DNA of 64,000 nt from positions 62,001 to 126,000 of the forward strand of contig NZ_JAIHLQ010000009.1 in the NCBI RefSeq assembly GCF_019733355.1, in the 5' to 3' direction. Below, one piece after another: positions 38,176-47,491 of the stretch. The translations under genes and the position numbers were made by a program. The notes below the pieces were generated by a model that had not been told where the DNA came from, did not search any database, and saw only the letters and a program-made list of their open reading frames with translations. The DNA comes from Pseudomonas baetica (GTDB taxonomy: Bacteria > Pseudomonadota > Gammaproteobacteria > Pseudomonadales > Pseudomonadaceae). Positions within the stretch are counted from its first letter, which is position 1. Every line of letters starts with the position of its first letter.

Positions 38176-40314
38176 TCAGACGCGGAACTGATCCATCAAC
38201 TTCATCTGCTGACTGGCCAGGGCATTGAGCTGGCTGCTGATTGCCGCCGATTCAGTGGCTTGCTCGGTCAAGGTTTCAGTCACCGTACGGATCGCCGAGA
38301 CGTTGCGATTGACCTCTTCGGCCACGGCGCTTTGCTGTTCGGCGGCGCTGGCGATTTGCAGGTTCATGTCGCTGATCACGGTCACCGCATCGCTGATCTT
38401 GCCCAGTGCATCCACAGCCTGACGAATCTGCCCAGCGTTGTTGTGCGCCTGGGTCTGGCTTGAGTGCATGGTCGCGACCACGCCACGGGTGCCGGTCTGG
38501 ATACGTTCGATGACCACGCGAATTTCTTCCACCGAGTCCTGGGTACGTTTGGCCAGGTTGCGCACCTCGTCTGCCACCACCGCAAAGCCGCGACCGCTCT
38601 CACCGGCGCGGGCCGCTTCGATGGCCGCGTTGAGGGCCAGCAGGTTGGTCTGTTCGGCGATGCTGCGGATCACTTCCAGCACCGAGCCGATCTGCTCGCT
38701 GTTGACCGCCAACTCCTCGACTTCGGTCACCGCTTTGCTAACTTCGTCGGCCAGTTGGCTGATATCGCGGGTGCTGCGTTCGATGATCGACATACCTTCC
38801 TTCGCCGACTGGTCGGCTCCTTTCGCAGCATTGGCCGCGTTCGAGGCACTGTTGGCAACATCGTGGGCGGTGGCGCTCATTTCGTTGGACGCGGTGGCGA
38901 CCTGGTCGATTTCGCGGAACTGCACCTGCATGCCTTCACTGGTCTGGCGGGCAATTTCCGAGGACTGATCAGCGGTGCCACGGGCTTCGGTGATGCTCTG
39001 CTTGATCTGGGCGATGGTCGGTTGCAGTTTGTCGAGGAAACGGTTGAACCAGTTCACCAACTCGCCCAGTTCATCCTTCTTGGTGTAGTCCAGACGTTGA
39101 GTCAGATCGCCTTCGCCGCTGGCAATGTTTTTCAGCATCTGGGCGACGCTGTTGATCGGGCGGGTGACGCCCGAAGCGGTGAGCCAGATCAGCAGCAGGC
39201 CGATTACGCCGGCCACCACCGCCACTAACAGCGCTGTGATCATGCCGGTTGTGTGCGCCTCATCCAGCACTGCTTGCAGCTTGACCGCGTCGGCCAGCAA
39301 CACTTGTTTCGGCAGGTCAATGACCACGCCCCAGGCACGGGAGTTGCCGATCGGATCGACCGGATACACCGCACGGATCAGGTCGCCCTGTTCGAGAATT
39401 TTCGGTGTGCCGCTGCCGATCAGTTGCAGCACGTCCTTGCCATCGGCACCGAGGGTGTCGGTGATCGTCTTGCCGACCTTGGTGGCGTCGGCACTGTCGG
39501 CCCCCAGCACACCGCTGCCCGAGACGATCAACATGTGCCCGGCGTTGTTGAACAAGTCACGCTGGGAGTCCACCGCGGCGGCCTGCAGGGCGTTGAGGGC
39601 GATGTCGACGCCAACCACGCCGATGGCTTTGCCGTCGACGATCAAGGGCACGGAAATGGTCGTCATGAGCATTTCCTTGCCGCCGACAGTATCGGCATAC
39701 GGGTCGAGCAGGCAGGTGCGCTTGTTGTCGCGAGGGCAGGTGTACCAACTGTTGTACGGCGTACCGCTGACACTCAACGTGGTTTTGGTCATGTCTTCTT
39801 CGACCATGACCGTGTTCAGCGCCGAGCCGGCGGCGCGGCTCCAGTAACTGGCAAAACGTCCGGCTTCGTTGGATTGACGGGCGGCGTCATTGGCGAACTC
39901 GCTGTCCTTGCCGTCCAGCGCGTTGGGTTCGAATGCCAGCCAGATGCCGAGCACTTTGTCGTTGCGCTCGAAGGCTGTTTTCAGGCTCTGGTTCAACTCT
40001 TCACGCAGCGCGCCAGCCTCCAGCGAACGCTTGGCGGCCATCACGCGCATGTCCTTGATCTGGTCGGCCAGCGCCGTGATCACGGTCAGACTTTCGCCGA
40101 AGGTTTTCTGCACCCGCACCGCTTGCTCGGCGGCTTTGGCTTGCAGCAGATTCTCTACGCTGGCGGTGAGCATCTTGCTGCTGGAGTGGCTGACCAGTTT
40201 GTCGTTCTGGTTGGTCTGGTAGATGTTCATGCCGACGATCAGCGCGACCACACCGAGCAGGCACAAACCAGAGAGCAGGACGATTTTCAGGCGAATGGAA
40301 AGAGAGTCGAACAT
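38176..40314 (-). CDS. Methyl-accepting chemotaxis protein with dCache sensor
   Basis: Transmembrane chemoreceptor of 712 residues. TM1 is about 10-32 ([18 protein letters not shown]). The periplasmic dCache domain (about 40-335) carries blocks [20 protein letters not shown] and [17 protein letters not shown]2 is [20 protein letters not shown], then HAMP and a signalling domain with [20 protein letters not shown]. No CheR-binding pentapeptide is seen at the end. The length is near that of the P. aeruginosa receptor PctD (choline), but ligand assignment is only a guess. The start at 40314 ([11 protein letters not shown]) gives a proper cytoplasmic N-terminus. It is monocistronic. Confidence 0.9.
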   Translation of the reverse strand: MFDSLSIRLKIVLLSGLCLLGVVALIVGMNIYQTNQNDKLVSHSSSKMLTASVENLLQAKAAEQAVRVQKTFGESLTVITALADQIKDMRVMAAKRSLEAGALREELNQSLKTAFERNDKVLGIWLAFEPNALDGKDSEFANDAARQSNEAGRFASYWSRAAGSALNTVMVEEDMTKTTLSVSGTPYNSWYTCPRDNKRTCLLDPYADTVGGKEMLMTTISVPLIVDGKAIGVVGVDIALNALQAAAVDSQRDLFNNAGHMLIVSGSGVLGADSADATKVGKTITDTLGADGKDVLQLIGSGTPKILEQGDLIRAVYPVDPIGNSRAWGVVIDLPKQVLLADAVKLQAVLDEAHTTGMITALLVAVVAGVIGLLLIWLTASGVTRPINSVAQMLKNIASGEGDLTQRLDYTKKDELGELVNWFNRFLDKLQPTIAQIKQSITEARGTADQSSEIARQTSEGMQVQFREIDQVATASNEMSATAHDVANSASNAANAAKGADQSAKEGMSIIERSTRDISQLADEVSKAVTEVEELAVNSEQIGSVLEVIRSIAEQTNLLALNAAIEAARAGESGRGFAVVADEVRNLAKRTQDSVEEIRVVIERIQTGTRGVVATMHSSQTQAHNNAGQIRQAVDALGKISDAVTVISDMNLQIASAAEQQSAVAEEVNRNVSAIRTVTETLTEQATESAAISSQLNALASQQMKLMDQFRV

Positions 40315-40501
40315 GGGCGTTCTCGCGAATGAATGAGCGGTTGGCCACGTCGGGAGTGACCCTGTTCGCCAAATCCATTCAGCGCCATTCAATGCACATC
40401 GGCGTGAGGCGGGGACGCATGAGGGCAGTGCCGACGAACGGTCGTCGTTAAACGTTTGCGCAGGAGAATGTGTCGAAAAAAGGCTTGATTACAGGGAAGT
40501 T

Positions 40502-40897
40502 TCAGCGTGGTGACGGGGTGGTTTCCGGTCGCGACCAGATCCACAGGTTGCCCAAGCTCATCCCGGCAATTGCCAGATAGACCGGCCAGCCGTGATCGAG
40601 CAGCACCAGCATCAACGTCGCACACAGCAGCATGCTGATCGTGGCGCTGACCTTGGCCTTGCGCGCAATGATCTTGCCGTTGCGCCAGTTGCTCAGGATA
40701 GGTCCGAACAGCCGATGGTTTTCCAGCCAGGCACTCAGGCGCGGCGAACTGCGGGTTGCTGCCCAGGCCGCGAGCAGGATGAACTCGGTGGTCGGCAGGC
40801 CGGGCACGACGATGGCGATCAGGCCGATGCCGAGGCTGACATAGGCCAAGAGGCCGAACAGCAGGCGGGCGAGTTTGGAGGAGGCGGGTTGCGGCAT
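40502..40897 (-). CDS. YbaN family (DUF454) inner-membrane protein
   Basis: A 131-residue membrane protein. The hydrophobic N-terminal helix pair LLFGLLAYVSLGIGLIAIVV is followed by the family motif PGLPTTEFILLAAWAATRSS (about 32-51). Two more helices follow (SATISMLLCATLMLVLLD; PVYLAIAGMSLGNLWIW). DUF454 proteins have no settled function. It is monocistronic and next to a REP doublet. Confidence 0.88.
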   Translation of the reverse strand: MPQPASSKLARLLFGLLAYVSLGIGLIAIVVPGLPTTEFILLAAWAATRSSPRLSAWLENHRLFGPILSNWRNGKIIARKAKVSATISMLLCATLMLVLLDHGWPVYLAIAGMSLGNLWIWSRPETTPSPR

Positions 40898-40956
40898 GGG
40901 CTCAGCGCGTGGTTTATGAAGCTGGATCGGGATCTTACAGGCTTATGCAATTCCCT

Positions 40957-41043
40957 GTGGGAGCGGGCTTGCTCGCGAAGGCGCAGTGTCAGCCACCCCA
41001 TTCTTTGAATGTCAGACCGCATTCGCGAGCAAGCCCGCTCTCA
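40957..41043. repeat. REP doublet (head-to-head)
   Basis: Inverted REP copies between the 3' end of the heme oxygenase gene and the start of the ybaN-like gene. The right copy ends CTCTCAG instead of CTCCCAC. Confidence 0.9.
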
Positions 41044-41054
41044 GAAGGGAAGTG

Positions 41055-41651
41055 TCAGGCCATTTCTGCTTCAGTCGCATAAGCTCGTTCCAGCAGCACG
41101 GTGAAGCGGTTAAAGGCGTCGATTGCGCCTTGCTCAACGTCGGCCTCTTCCTCAGCGGTGAACACCAATGAGTCTAGGGTTTTGACGAAACGCTTCCAGC
41201 CTTCGGCGCGTCCACCTTGCGGTTCACCCAAGTGACGGGCACCAAAGGTTTCGCTCAATTCCAGCGCCACGGCGCGTTTGATCAAAAACGCCGCGCCGAG
41301 TTTGGAACCTTCGGAGACGAAGAGCCAGCCCAGGGCGCGGGCCTTGCTCGGATTTTTCAGCGCGCCGGCCACTGGGGCCGGCACGTCGGTGTGCAGATCC
41401 GCCAGGTCAGCCTTGGCCGCTTCGGCGCGGCACCGGGCTGGCAAGTCAGCAATGATCGCGGTCAGTTCGGCATCGTTGTACAGCTCAACCAGTTCCGACT
41501 GGAACAGGTACTGCGCAACGACAAACCGGGCGAAGTTGGCGCGGGTTTCGAACGGTGCGTGGGCTTTGACCAGCGCGTCGAGCTTGGTGTGCGGCGCGTG
41601 AGTGATCTGGTTCAGGCGTTGCGAACGCAGGGCTTTTCCCGTAGGGGTCAT
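41055..41651 (-). CDS. hemO: Biliverdin-producing heme oxygenase (HemO/PigA type)
   Basis: Cytoplasmic enzyme of 198 residues that opens heme to biliverdin, CO and iron. It resembles the P. aeruginosa HemO along its length: SQRLNQITHAPHTKLDALVK carries the proximal His (about 23-27), and ALGWLFVSEGSKLGAAFLIK is the distal helix with its glycines. The start MTPTGKALRSQ at 41651 is preferred over a 30-codon extension. It lies 110 bases after the heme receptor gene, so iron release is encoded directly with uptake. Regiospecificity (delta or alpha biliverdin) cannot be read from sequence alone. Confidence 0.93.
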   Translation of the reverse strand: MTPTGKALRSQRLNQITHAPHTKLDALVKAHAPFETRANFARFVVAQYLFQSELVELYNDAELTAIIADLPARCRAEAAKADLADLHTDVPAPVAGALKNPSKARALGWLFVSEGSKLGAAFLIKRAVALELSETFGARHLGEPQGGRAEGWKRFVKTLDSLVFTAEEEADVEQGAIDAFNRFTVLLERAYATEAEMA

Positions 41652-41761
41652 GGGGTGTCCTTGATAGAAGAGGCGCTTGATAACGAGACGAACGGGCCAG
41701 TGCCTGAGCGTAAAAAAAGTCACGGCGCGGTGCATGAACACACGCCGTGAGGTCGGCCGGG

Positions 41762-44347
41762 TCAGATGTCCCAGATCAGATTGATCGCGAAGTTGCGGCC
41801 CGGTTGGGTCAGTCGATCAAGGTTGGCCGGTTGCGTTACCGAGGCTTCGCCGACGCTGTCGTAACCGCGCACGTCATCCCACAGCCAGTATTGCTTGTCG
41901 GTCAGGTTGTAAATGCCGCCGCTGACGGTGACGTCGTCGGTGATTTTGTAGTACCCGGCCAGATCCAGAATGCCGAAGCCCGGCGACTTGAACTGGCTGC
42001 TGACGCCATCCGGCGATTTGAAGTTGCTGTCGTCGACACGATCTTTTTTCTTCACCACGGTCCAGCTCAGCAGGGCGCCGTAGTGGTCCTGGTCATAACC
42101 CAGACCGAGCACGCCGGTCAGCGGGTTGACGCTGTTGAGCGGTTCGCCGTTGTCGTTGTTGCGACCGTAGGCGTAGGCAATCGAGCCCTGGGTGTACAGG
42201 CCTTGTGGCGCACCGAAAGCATCCAGGTTCAGACGACCTTTGACTTCCGCCCCCTTGATGGTCGCGTGCTTGATGTTGTTGCTCTGGAAGGTCAACGCGT
42301 CGTCGCCCGGCTTGACCGCGTCTTCATTAATGAAGTCGCGGTACTTGTTGTAGAACACCGCCACGTCGAACGAGCCGGATTCGAAATGGCCGCGCAGACC
42401 GGTTTCATAGCTTTTGCTTTTTTCCGGCTCAAGGCCCGGATTCGGCGCCACGGTGTAACCGGTGGTGTTGTTCTCGAAGCGACCGTACAGCGCTTTCGCG
42501 GTGGGCGTGCGAAAGCCCTCGGCGTACTGACCGTACCAGGTGTAGTGCTCGTTAAAGGCGTAGGTCAGGCCGAATTTGGGCGAGACCTTATGCCAGGTCT
42601 TGTTCTTGTCGCTGACCGTACCTTGGCGATCGGCGTTTACGGTATTGAGGAATTGCTCGGTGATGTGCGGCTTGAGTTCGGTGTAGTCGTAGCGCAGGCC
42701 CGGCAGGAAGGTCCAGTCGTTCCAGCTGATCTGATCCTGAGCAAACACGCTGTAGGTGTTGATGGTCGGGTCCGGGAAGTCGCTGGCCTTCTTCAATACG
42801 TCAGCGGCACTGGTCGCGCCGATTGCGCTGCAGCCACGCCCCACGGCCAGGCACTTGCCGTCGCCGCTGCGTGAGCCGGTGACTTTCTGTTGCTTGATGG
42901 TGGTGCCGTAGGTCAGGACGTGATCGGTCTCACCGATGGCGAAAGCCTTGTCCAGTTGCGCATCGAACACCCACTGTTTTTCCTCGTAGATCGTGTCGCG
43001 AGTACGCAGCACTTTGCGGGTCATCGGGTAGTAATACTCTTCGGTGCGCTGGTCAGTCTTGGCGATCTGGTGGTTCAGGCTCCACTTCACGTTGTCGCCC
43101 AGCAGGCTGTCGAGGGCGAAGCTGTGTTCGATACCGAAACGCTCGCGGGTGATCGTGTCGTTGCCGGTGCGCCACTGGTACATGCCGCCGGGCAGCATGC
43201 TGTTGGGGATGGTCGGGGCGCCGTTGAAGTACGGGCCGCCGTAGGCGCTTTTCTGATCGGTGTCGCGATCGTCCTTGTACTTTTCGTAGGTCAGGCCCAA
43301 GCGCGAATCTTCGTTGTAGTTCCAGCCGATCTTGGCCAGTACGTTGCTTGCCTTGACGTCTTCCGGGTTGGCGGCGGTGCGCTCAAGGCCTGTGCCGTGG
43401 TTGCTGCCGTAGGCATCGGTTTCATGGCCGTCACGCTGGCTGTAATGCAGCAAACCGTCGAACTGATCGGCACGGCCGGCGACGGTGGCGGACTTCAACC
43501 AGCTCTCATCGGCCGAGCTGTAACCGGTTTTAAGGCGGGCGCCGACGTCTTTGCCGGGCTTGATGATGTCGTCCGCATCGAGGGTGTAATAGCTGACCGC
43601 GCCGCCGATGGCGTTGCTGCCGTACAGCACCGAGGCCGGGCCACGGAGGATCTCGACGCGTTTGACGATTTCCGGGTCGACGTAGTTGCGTTGGGTCTTG
43701 GCGTACGGGCCGTTGAAGAACCCGTCCGGTACTTCGACACCGTCAACCTGAGTCAGGATGCGGTCGCCATCGATGCCGCGGATGTTGTAACCGCTGATGC
43801 CGCCTCGCTGGCCGGCGCCGCCGACGGAGACGCCCGGCTCATAGCGCACCAGATCCTTGAGGGTGTTGACGTTGTTGTGATCCAGTTCTTCACGGGTATG
43901 CACACTGACGGTGGCCGGCACGCTGTTGACCGATTGTTCCTGACGGGTGGCGCTGATGGTCACTTGATCCAGATTCAGTGCGCCGCTGTTACGGCGCATC
44001 TGCAGCACGACGTTGTTTTTGCTCAATGTGCGAACGCTCAGGTTGGTCCCCACCAACAGGCGCTCCAGGGCTGTTTCCGGCGGCAGCGAGCCACGCACGC
44101 CCGGTGACGACACGCCCTGAGCCAATTCTGCCGACAGGCCGACCTGCCAACCCGTGACGGCGGTGAAGGCATTCAGTGCCGACACCAGCGGTTGCTGGCC
44201 AATCGAGAACGAGTAATCACCCATGTTGCGTGTCGGTTGCTCGGTGGCAGCCATGAGCGGTGCGGTACCGGCCATGAGGATGGCAGCGGTCAGCAGCGAC
44301 AACACGCGGGAAGGGGAAGCAGTCTGGCGGGTAAGGCGAGAGGACAT
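41762..44347 (-). CDS. hxuA: TonB-dependent heme receptor with signalling domain (HxuA type)
   Basis: Outer-membrane receptor of 861 residues. The signal peptide ends near LMA-ATE. An STN signalling domain (about 45-95; YSFSIGQQPLVSALNAFTAV) contacts the FecR-like anti-sigma. The plug domain contains GGISGYNIRGIDGDRILTQV. The 22-strand barrel carries the heme-receptor motifs FRTPTAKALYG (FRAP type) and NPGLEPEKS, ending NFAINLIWDI. It imports heme and signals its presence through the two genes upstream. The start at 44347 has a GGAGCG SD. No hemophore gene is adjacent, which argues for Hxu type rather than Has type. Confidence 0.9.
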   Translation of the reverse strand: MSSRLTRQTASPSRVLSLLTAAILMAGTAPLMAATEQPTRNMGDYSFSIGQQPLVSALNAFTAVTGWQVGLSAELAQGVSSPGVRGSLPPETALERLLVGTNLSVRTLSKNNVVLQMRRNSGALNLDQVTISATRQEQSVNSVPATVSVHTREELDHNNVNTLKDLVRYEPGVSVGGAGQRGGISGYNIRGIDGDRILTQVDGVEVPDGFFNGPYAKTQRNYVDPEIVKRVEILRGPASVLYGSNAIGGAVSYYTLDADDIIKPGKDVGARLKTGYSSADESWLKSATVAGRADQFDGLLHYSQRDGHETDAYGSNHGTGLERTAANPEDVKASNVLAKIGWNYNEDSRLGLTYEKYKDDRDTDQKSAYGGPYFNGAPTIPNSMLPGGMYQWRTGNDTITRERFGIEHSFALDSLLGDNVKWSLNHQIAKTDQRTEEYYYPMTRKVLRTRDTIYEEKQWVFDAQLDKAFAIGETDHVLTYGTTIKQQKVTGSRSGDGKCLAVGRGCSAIGATSAADVLKKASDFPDPTINTYSVFAQDQISWNDWTFLPGLRYDYTELKPHITEQFLNTVNADRQGTVSDKNKTWHKVSPKFGLTYAFNEHYTWYGQYAEGFRTPTAKALYGRFENNTTGYTVAPNPGLEPEKSKSYETGLRGHFESGSFDVAVFYNKYRDFINEDAVKPGDDALTFQSNNIKHATIKGAEVKGRLNLDAFGAPQGLYTQGSIAYAYGRNNDNGEPLNSVNPLTGVLGLGYDQDHYGALLSWTVVKKKDRVDDSNFKSPDGVSSQFKSPGFGILDLAGYYKITDDVTVSGGIYNLTDKQYWLWDDVRGYDSVGEASVTQPANLDRLTQPGRNFAINLIWDI

Positions 44348-44469
44348 CGATAGCGCTCCGTGTCGCACGAATCTTTATAGGTGCTGATTGGCGTCCGAAG
44401 ATGCGAATCAATTGCATTGGCTATAACTAGACGAACGCGCTTTGGCTATCGAGTAAAAATAATTCTCAT
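44348..44469 (-). promoter_or_regulatory. Gap before the heme receptor with possible Fur/ECF promoter
   Basis: The minus strand reads AAATGAGAATTATTTTTACT just after the anti-sigma stop, close to half of a Fur box. CGTCTAG about 30 bases further resembles a FecI-type -10 element. Both are weak, so the assignment is tentative. Confidence 0.35.
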
Positions 44470-45435
44470 TTAGTTCAGGATCACCAGCGCCGGGAATTCC
44501 TGCAGGCGCGCCGAGGTGATGTGAGCGAGGGAACGCACCACGTCCAGTGGCTGATCGAGGCGGTAATTGCCAGTCACGGCGACATCAGCCAACTGCTCGT
44601 TGGTGTTGATGATCCAGCCCGGATAGTAGCGGCGCAGTTCGGCCAGCACCTGATTCAACGGGCAGTTCTCGAACACCAGTCGGCCTTGCACCCAGGCCAG
44701 ATCGGTCGAGGCGTCAAGTTTGGCCGGGCGGTCGAAGCCGTTGGGGCCGATGCGAATACTTTCTCCGGCAGACAGACGCACCCGGGCATCGTTATGCGTA
44801 GCGCGCAAATCGACATCGCCGCGTTGCACGTTGACCTGCGCCACGCCGTCCAGATAACGCACCGCGAACGCGGTGTCATGCACGCTGGCCTTGACCGGGC
44901 CAGCGTCGATTTCCAGCGGTTGCTTGCGGTTGCCGGCAATCTCGAAAAACGCCTCGCCCTGGTACAACCGCGCGACGCGCAGTTGATCGTTGATGGTGCT
45001 GGAGAACGCCGAATTGGTGTTAAGCAGGACTTTCGAGCCGTCCTCCAGTTGCAGATGCTGACGCTCGCCGACCACGGTCAGGTGATCAGCCTGGATGCGC
45101 AGCGGCACATTGCTGAAACTGAACAAACCGAGCAGCAATACCGCGGCGGTGGCCAGTGGTTTCCAGTGTGGACGCAGACGGCTGAGGACGCTGACTTTCG
45201 CAGGCGCCGCCGCCAGGGTTTGCGCGCACTGAGCGATTTGCGGGCCATCCCAGATCGCTTGGGCCTTGGCAAACGCCTCGGCATTCAACGGATCGGCCGC
45301 CAGCCAGGCATGAAATTGCCGGGTCTGTTCCTCGTCCGGGCTGCCTAGCACGATGAGCCAGTCCAGTGCCTGGTCCATTGCGTTTGCAGCGTCCCGCGCC
45401 GATTCCGGCGAAGGCGAGCGGTGGGTGTCCGTCAC
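44470..45435 (-). CDS. hxuR: FecR-family anti-sigma factor (HxuR type)
   Basis: Inner-membrane regulator of 321 residues. The N-terminal DUF4880 anti-sigma domain (ALDWLIVLGSPDEEQTRQFH) is cytoplasmic. One transmembrane helix follows (PLATAAVLLLGLFSFSNV, about 108-125), then a periplasmic FecR domain that contacts the receptor STN domain. I take the GTG at 45435 as the start because GAGGAAA lies 5 bases upstream; the 26-codon upstream extension is not plausible. It acts between the sigma factor upstream and the receptor downstream. Confidence 0.9.
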   Translation of the reverse strand: MTDTHRSPSPESARDAANAMDQALDWLIVLGSPDEEQTRQFHAWLAADPLNAEAFAKAQAIWDGPQIAQCAQTLAAAPAKVSVLSRLRPHWKPLATAAVLLLGLFSFSNVPLRIQADHLTVVGERQHLQLEDGSKVLLNTNSAFSSTINDQLRVARLYQGEAFFEIAGNRKQPLEIDAGPVKASVHDTAFAVRYLDGVAQVNVQRGDVDLRATHNDARVRLSAGESIRIGPNGFDRPAKLDASTDLAWVQGRLVFENCPLNQVLAELRRYYPGWIINTNEQLADVAVTGNYRLDQPLDVVRSLAHITSARLQEFPALVILN

Positions 45436-45559
45436 GGTGTTTCCTCGGCAGTGTCTGCGCACGGCTGTTTTTTTAGTGAAGCGTAAAAGTCGGGCAAGGG
45501 TAACAAAGCGCAAAGCTTAGTGCAGTCGAACCTGGCGCTTACGGAAAGAGCCTACAGCC

Positions 45560-46078
45560 TCAGTCGCCATTCAAGCGTTCAGCGACGCCAATGCAGATGG
45601 TCATGATCAGTTTCAATTCTTTTTGCACGGTGCTTAAAGAGACATTCAGTTCGTCGGCGATTGCCTGATAGCTGTGCCCGTGCAGACGGCTGAGGATGAA
45701 AATCTGCTGCTGACGGGTGCTCAGTTGACTGAGACTCACGTTCAAGCGTTCGAGCAATTGTTCGGCGTGGGCGGCGTCTTCGGCGCTGCTGGCAGGGGCG
45801 GCGATGCTGTGCACGACGTCCTGCGGCACGTCATCGACCATGGTGCGTGAATGAATCTTGCGCGCACGCAGATGATCCAGCGCCAGATTGCGTGCGGTCT
45901 GGAAGACAAAGGGTTCGAGGTGGTCGATGGCCCGCTCGCTCAGCGCCCGCGTCACGCGCAGGTAGGTTTCCTGCAACAGGTCTTCAGCGGTGCTGTGATT
46001 GTTGACCATCCGTTCCAGCGTGCGCAGCAACGAAGTGCGCTGGGTGAGGAAGACATGGTTGAAGCGCGATTGACTCAC
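45560..46078 (-). CDS. hxuI: ECF sigma factor, FecI type (HxuI type)
   Basis: RNA polymerase sigma-70 factor of the iron-starvation ECF class, 172 residues. Region 2 includes AEDLLQETYLRVTRAL (about 31-46) and region 4 includes LSTRQQQIFILSRLHGHSYQ and NVSLSTVQKELKL. It should direct transcription of the receptor operon when heme is bound. A Fur box (46103-46121) lies 25 bases before the start, indicating iron repression. Confidence 0.93.
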   Translation of the reverse strand: MSQSRFNHVFLTQRTSLLRTLERMVNNHSTAEDLLQETYLRVTRALSERAIDHLEPFVFQTARNLALDHLRARKIHSRTMVDDVPQDVVHSIAAPASSAEDAAHAEQLLERLNVSLSQLSTRQQQIFILSRLHGHSYQAIADELNVSLSTVQKELKLIMTICIGVAERLNGD

Positions 46079-46102
46079 GGGAGGACCTGATCCATTTGAG
46101 GC

Positions 46103-46121
46103 GAATGATAATGCTTATCAT
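46103..46121 (-). promoter_or_regulatory. Fur box before the ECF sigma gene
   Basis: GAATGATAATGCTTATCAT is a 19-base near-palindrome matching GATAATGATAATCATTATC well, at the promoter of the sigma gene. Confidence 0.85.
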
Positions 46122-46167
46122 CTAGTCGAATGGTCAAGCCTTGATTTCAGATTGAAATCGCCAACCT

Positions 46168-46254
46168 GTGGGAGCGGGCTTGCTCGCGAAGGCGTCGTGT
46201 CAGGTGACTCATCTATCGATTGAACCACCGCTTTCGCGAGCAAGCCCGCTCCCA
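46168..46254. repeat. REP doublet (head-to-head)
   Basis: Two nearly perfect inverted REP copies between the gap 3' end and the heme sigma promoter. Confidence 0.93.
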
Positions 46255-46269
46255 CATGGGGAGTGCGGC

Positions 46270-47271
46270 TTACTCCGCGTTACACAACGCCAGGCAGTTA
46301 TCCAGCATGCGGTTGGAGAAGCCCCACTCGTTGTCATACCAGGCCAGCACCTTCAGCAGTTTGCCGCTGGATTTGGTGTGGTTGGCGTCGAAGATCGACG
46401 ACAGCGGGTTGTGGTTGAAGTCGCTGGAAACCAGCGGCAAGGTGTTGTAGCCGAGAATTTTCGAGTGCTGGCTGGCAGCCTTGAGCAACGCGTTGACTTC
46501 CTCGGCGCTGGCTTCTTTCTTCAACTGCACGGTCAGGTCCACCAGCGACACATTGATCACCGGTACACGCACAGCCATGCCGGTCAGTTTGCCGGCCAGT
46601 TCCGGCAGCACCAGGCCCACCGCTTCAGCGGCGCCGGTTTTGCTCGGGATCATGTTCTGCGTGGCCGAGCGCGCGCGGTAAGGGTCGGTGTGATAGACGT
46701 CGGTCAGGTTCTGATCGTTGGTGTAGGCGTGAATAGTGGTCATCAGGCCGCTTTCGATCCCCAGTTCGCGGTGCAACACCTGCGCCACAGGCGCCAGGCA
46801 GTTGGTGGTGCACGAAGCGTTGGAGATGATCTGGTGCGACTGGCGCAGAATGTCGTGGTTCACACCATAAACCACGGTGGCGTCGGCGCCTTTGGCCGGG
46901 GCCGAGATGATGACTTTGCGCGCGCCGGCAGTAATATGCGCGGCGGCTTTGGAACGGTCGGTAAACAGACCGGTGCATTCGAACACCACGTCAATTTTTT
47001 CCGCAGTCCATGGCAGTTCGGCCGGGTTGCGAATGGCACTGACGGCAATGCGGTCGCCGTTGACGGTCAGGCTTTCGTTGTCATGCGCCACTTCGGCGTC
47101 GAACGTGCCATGAACGGTGTCGTACTTGAGCAGATGCGCGTTGATCGAGCTGTCGCCCAGATCGTTGATGGCGACGATCTGCAAATCCTGTCGGTAGCCT
47201 TGGGTATACAGTGCGCGCAGGACATTACGGCCGATGCGGCCAAAACCATTGATTGCGATTCGAAGAGTCAT
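46270..47271 (-). CDS. gap: Glyceraldehyde-3-phosphate dehydrogenase, type I
   Basis: NAD-dependent glycolytic enzyme of 333 residues. The Rossmann motif is [16 protein letters not shown] (about 7-22), the catalytic Cys lies in [13 protein letters not shown] (about 150-162), and [14 protein letters not shown] is near the C-terminus. The start MTLRIAING at 47271 is chosen over an upstream extension. It diverges from edd and shares the HexR-controlled region, as for the gap-1 gene of P. putida, so it serves the Entner-Doudoroff route. Confidence 0.96.
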   Translation of the reverse strand: MTLRIAINGFGRIGRNVLRALYTQGYRQDLQIVAINDLGDSSINAHLLKYDTVHGTFDAEVAHDNESLTVNGDRIAVSAIRNPAELPWTAEKIDVVFECTGLFTDRSKAAAHITAGARKVIISAPAKGADATVVYGVNHDILRQSHQIISNASCTTNCLAPVAQVLHRELGIESGLMTTIHAYTNDQNLTDVYHTDPYRARSATQNMIPSKTGAAEAVGLVLPELAGKLTGMAVRVPVINVSLVDLTVQLKKEASAEEVNALLKAASQHSKILGYNTLPLVSSDFNHNPLSSIFDANHTKSSGKLLKVLAWYDNEWGFSNRMLDNCLALCNAE

Positions 47272-47294
47272 GAAACAGCGCCGCCGTCGTTTTG

Positions 47295-47309
47295 TTGTTG
47301 GAATTACAA
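47295..47309. promoter_or_regulatory. HexR box near gap
   Basis: TTGT-TGGAATT-ACAA fits the TTGT-N7/8-ACAA HexR operator, 24 bases before the gap start. Confidence 0.75.
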
Positions 47310-47356
47310 GATTATTCGCATAAAAATAGAAAACAAGCCTTTTTAGTGGCAATATT

Positions 47357-47371
47357 TTGTTTTATCTACAA
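47357..47371. promoter_or_regulatory. HexR box toward edd
   Basis: TTGT-TTTATCT-ACAA has the same pattern and lies 121 bases before edd. Confidence 0.75.
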
Positions 47372-47398
47372 CGAGTGACCTGAATCAACTGGTCCGAA

Positions 47399-47445
47399 TG
47401 ATCAAAAACACCGTCTGTCATTCCAACAACAACGGTGTTTGATCA
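47399..47445 (+). promoter_or_regulatory. Hairpin with CA motif in the edd upstream region
   Basis: TGATCAAAAACACCG pairs with CGGTGTTTGATCA through two bulged As. The apical loop ends in AACAACAA (47425-47432), the AAnAAnAA pattern bound by Hfq with Crc. It ends 46 bases before the edd ATG. Confidence 0.55.
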
Positions 47446-47491
47446 GCATAGACAATCAGGTCGCCACATCCGTTAGCCTGGAGTTCTACAC

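Noticed and set aside
41762..44347. Naming the heme receptor HasR
   Set aside because: No hemophore hasA or has secretion genes are adjacent; the sigma/anti-sigma/receptor order fits the Hxu type better.
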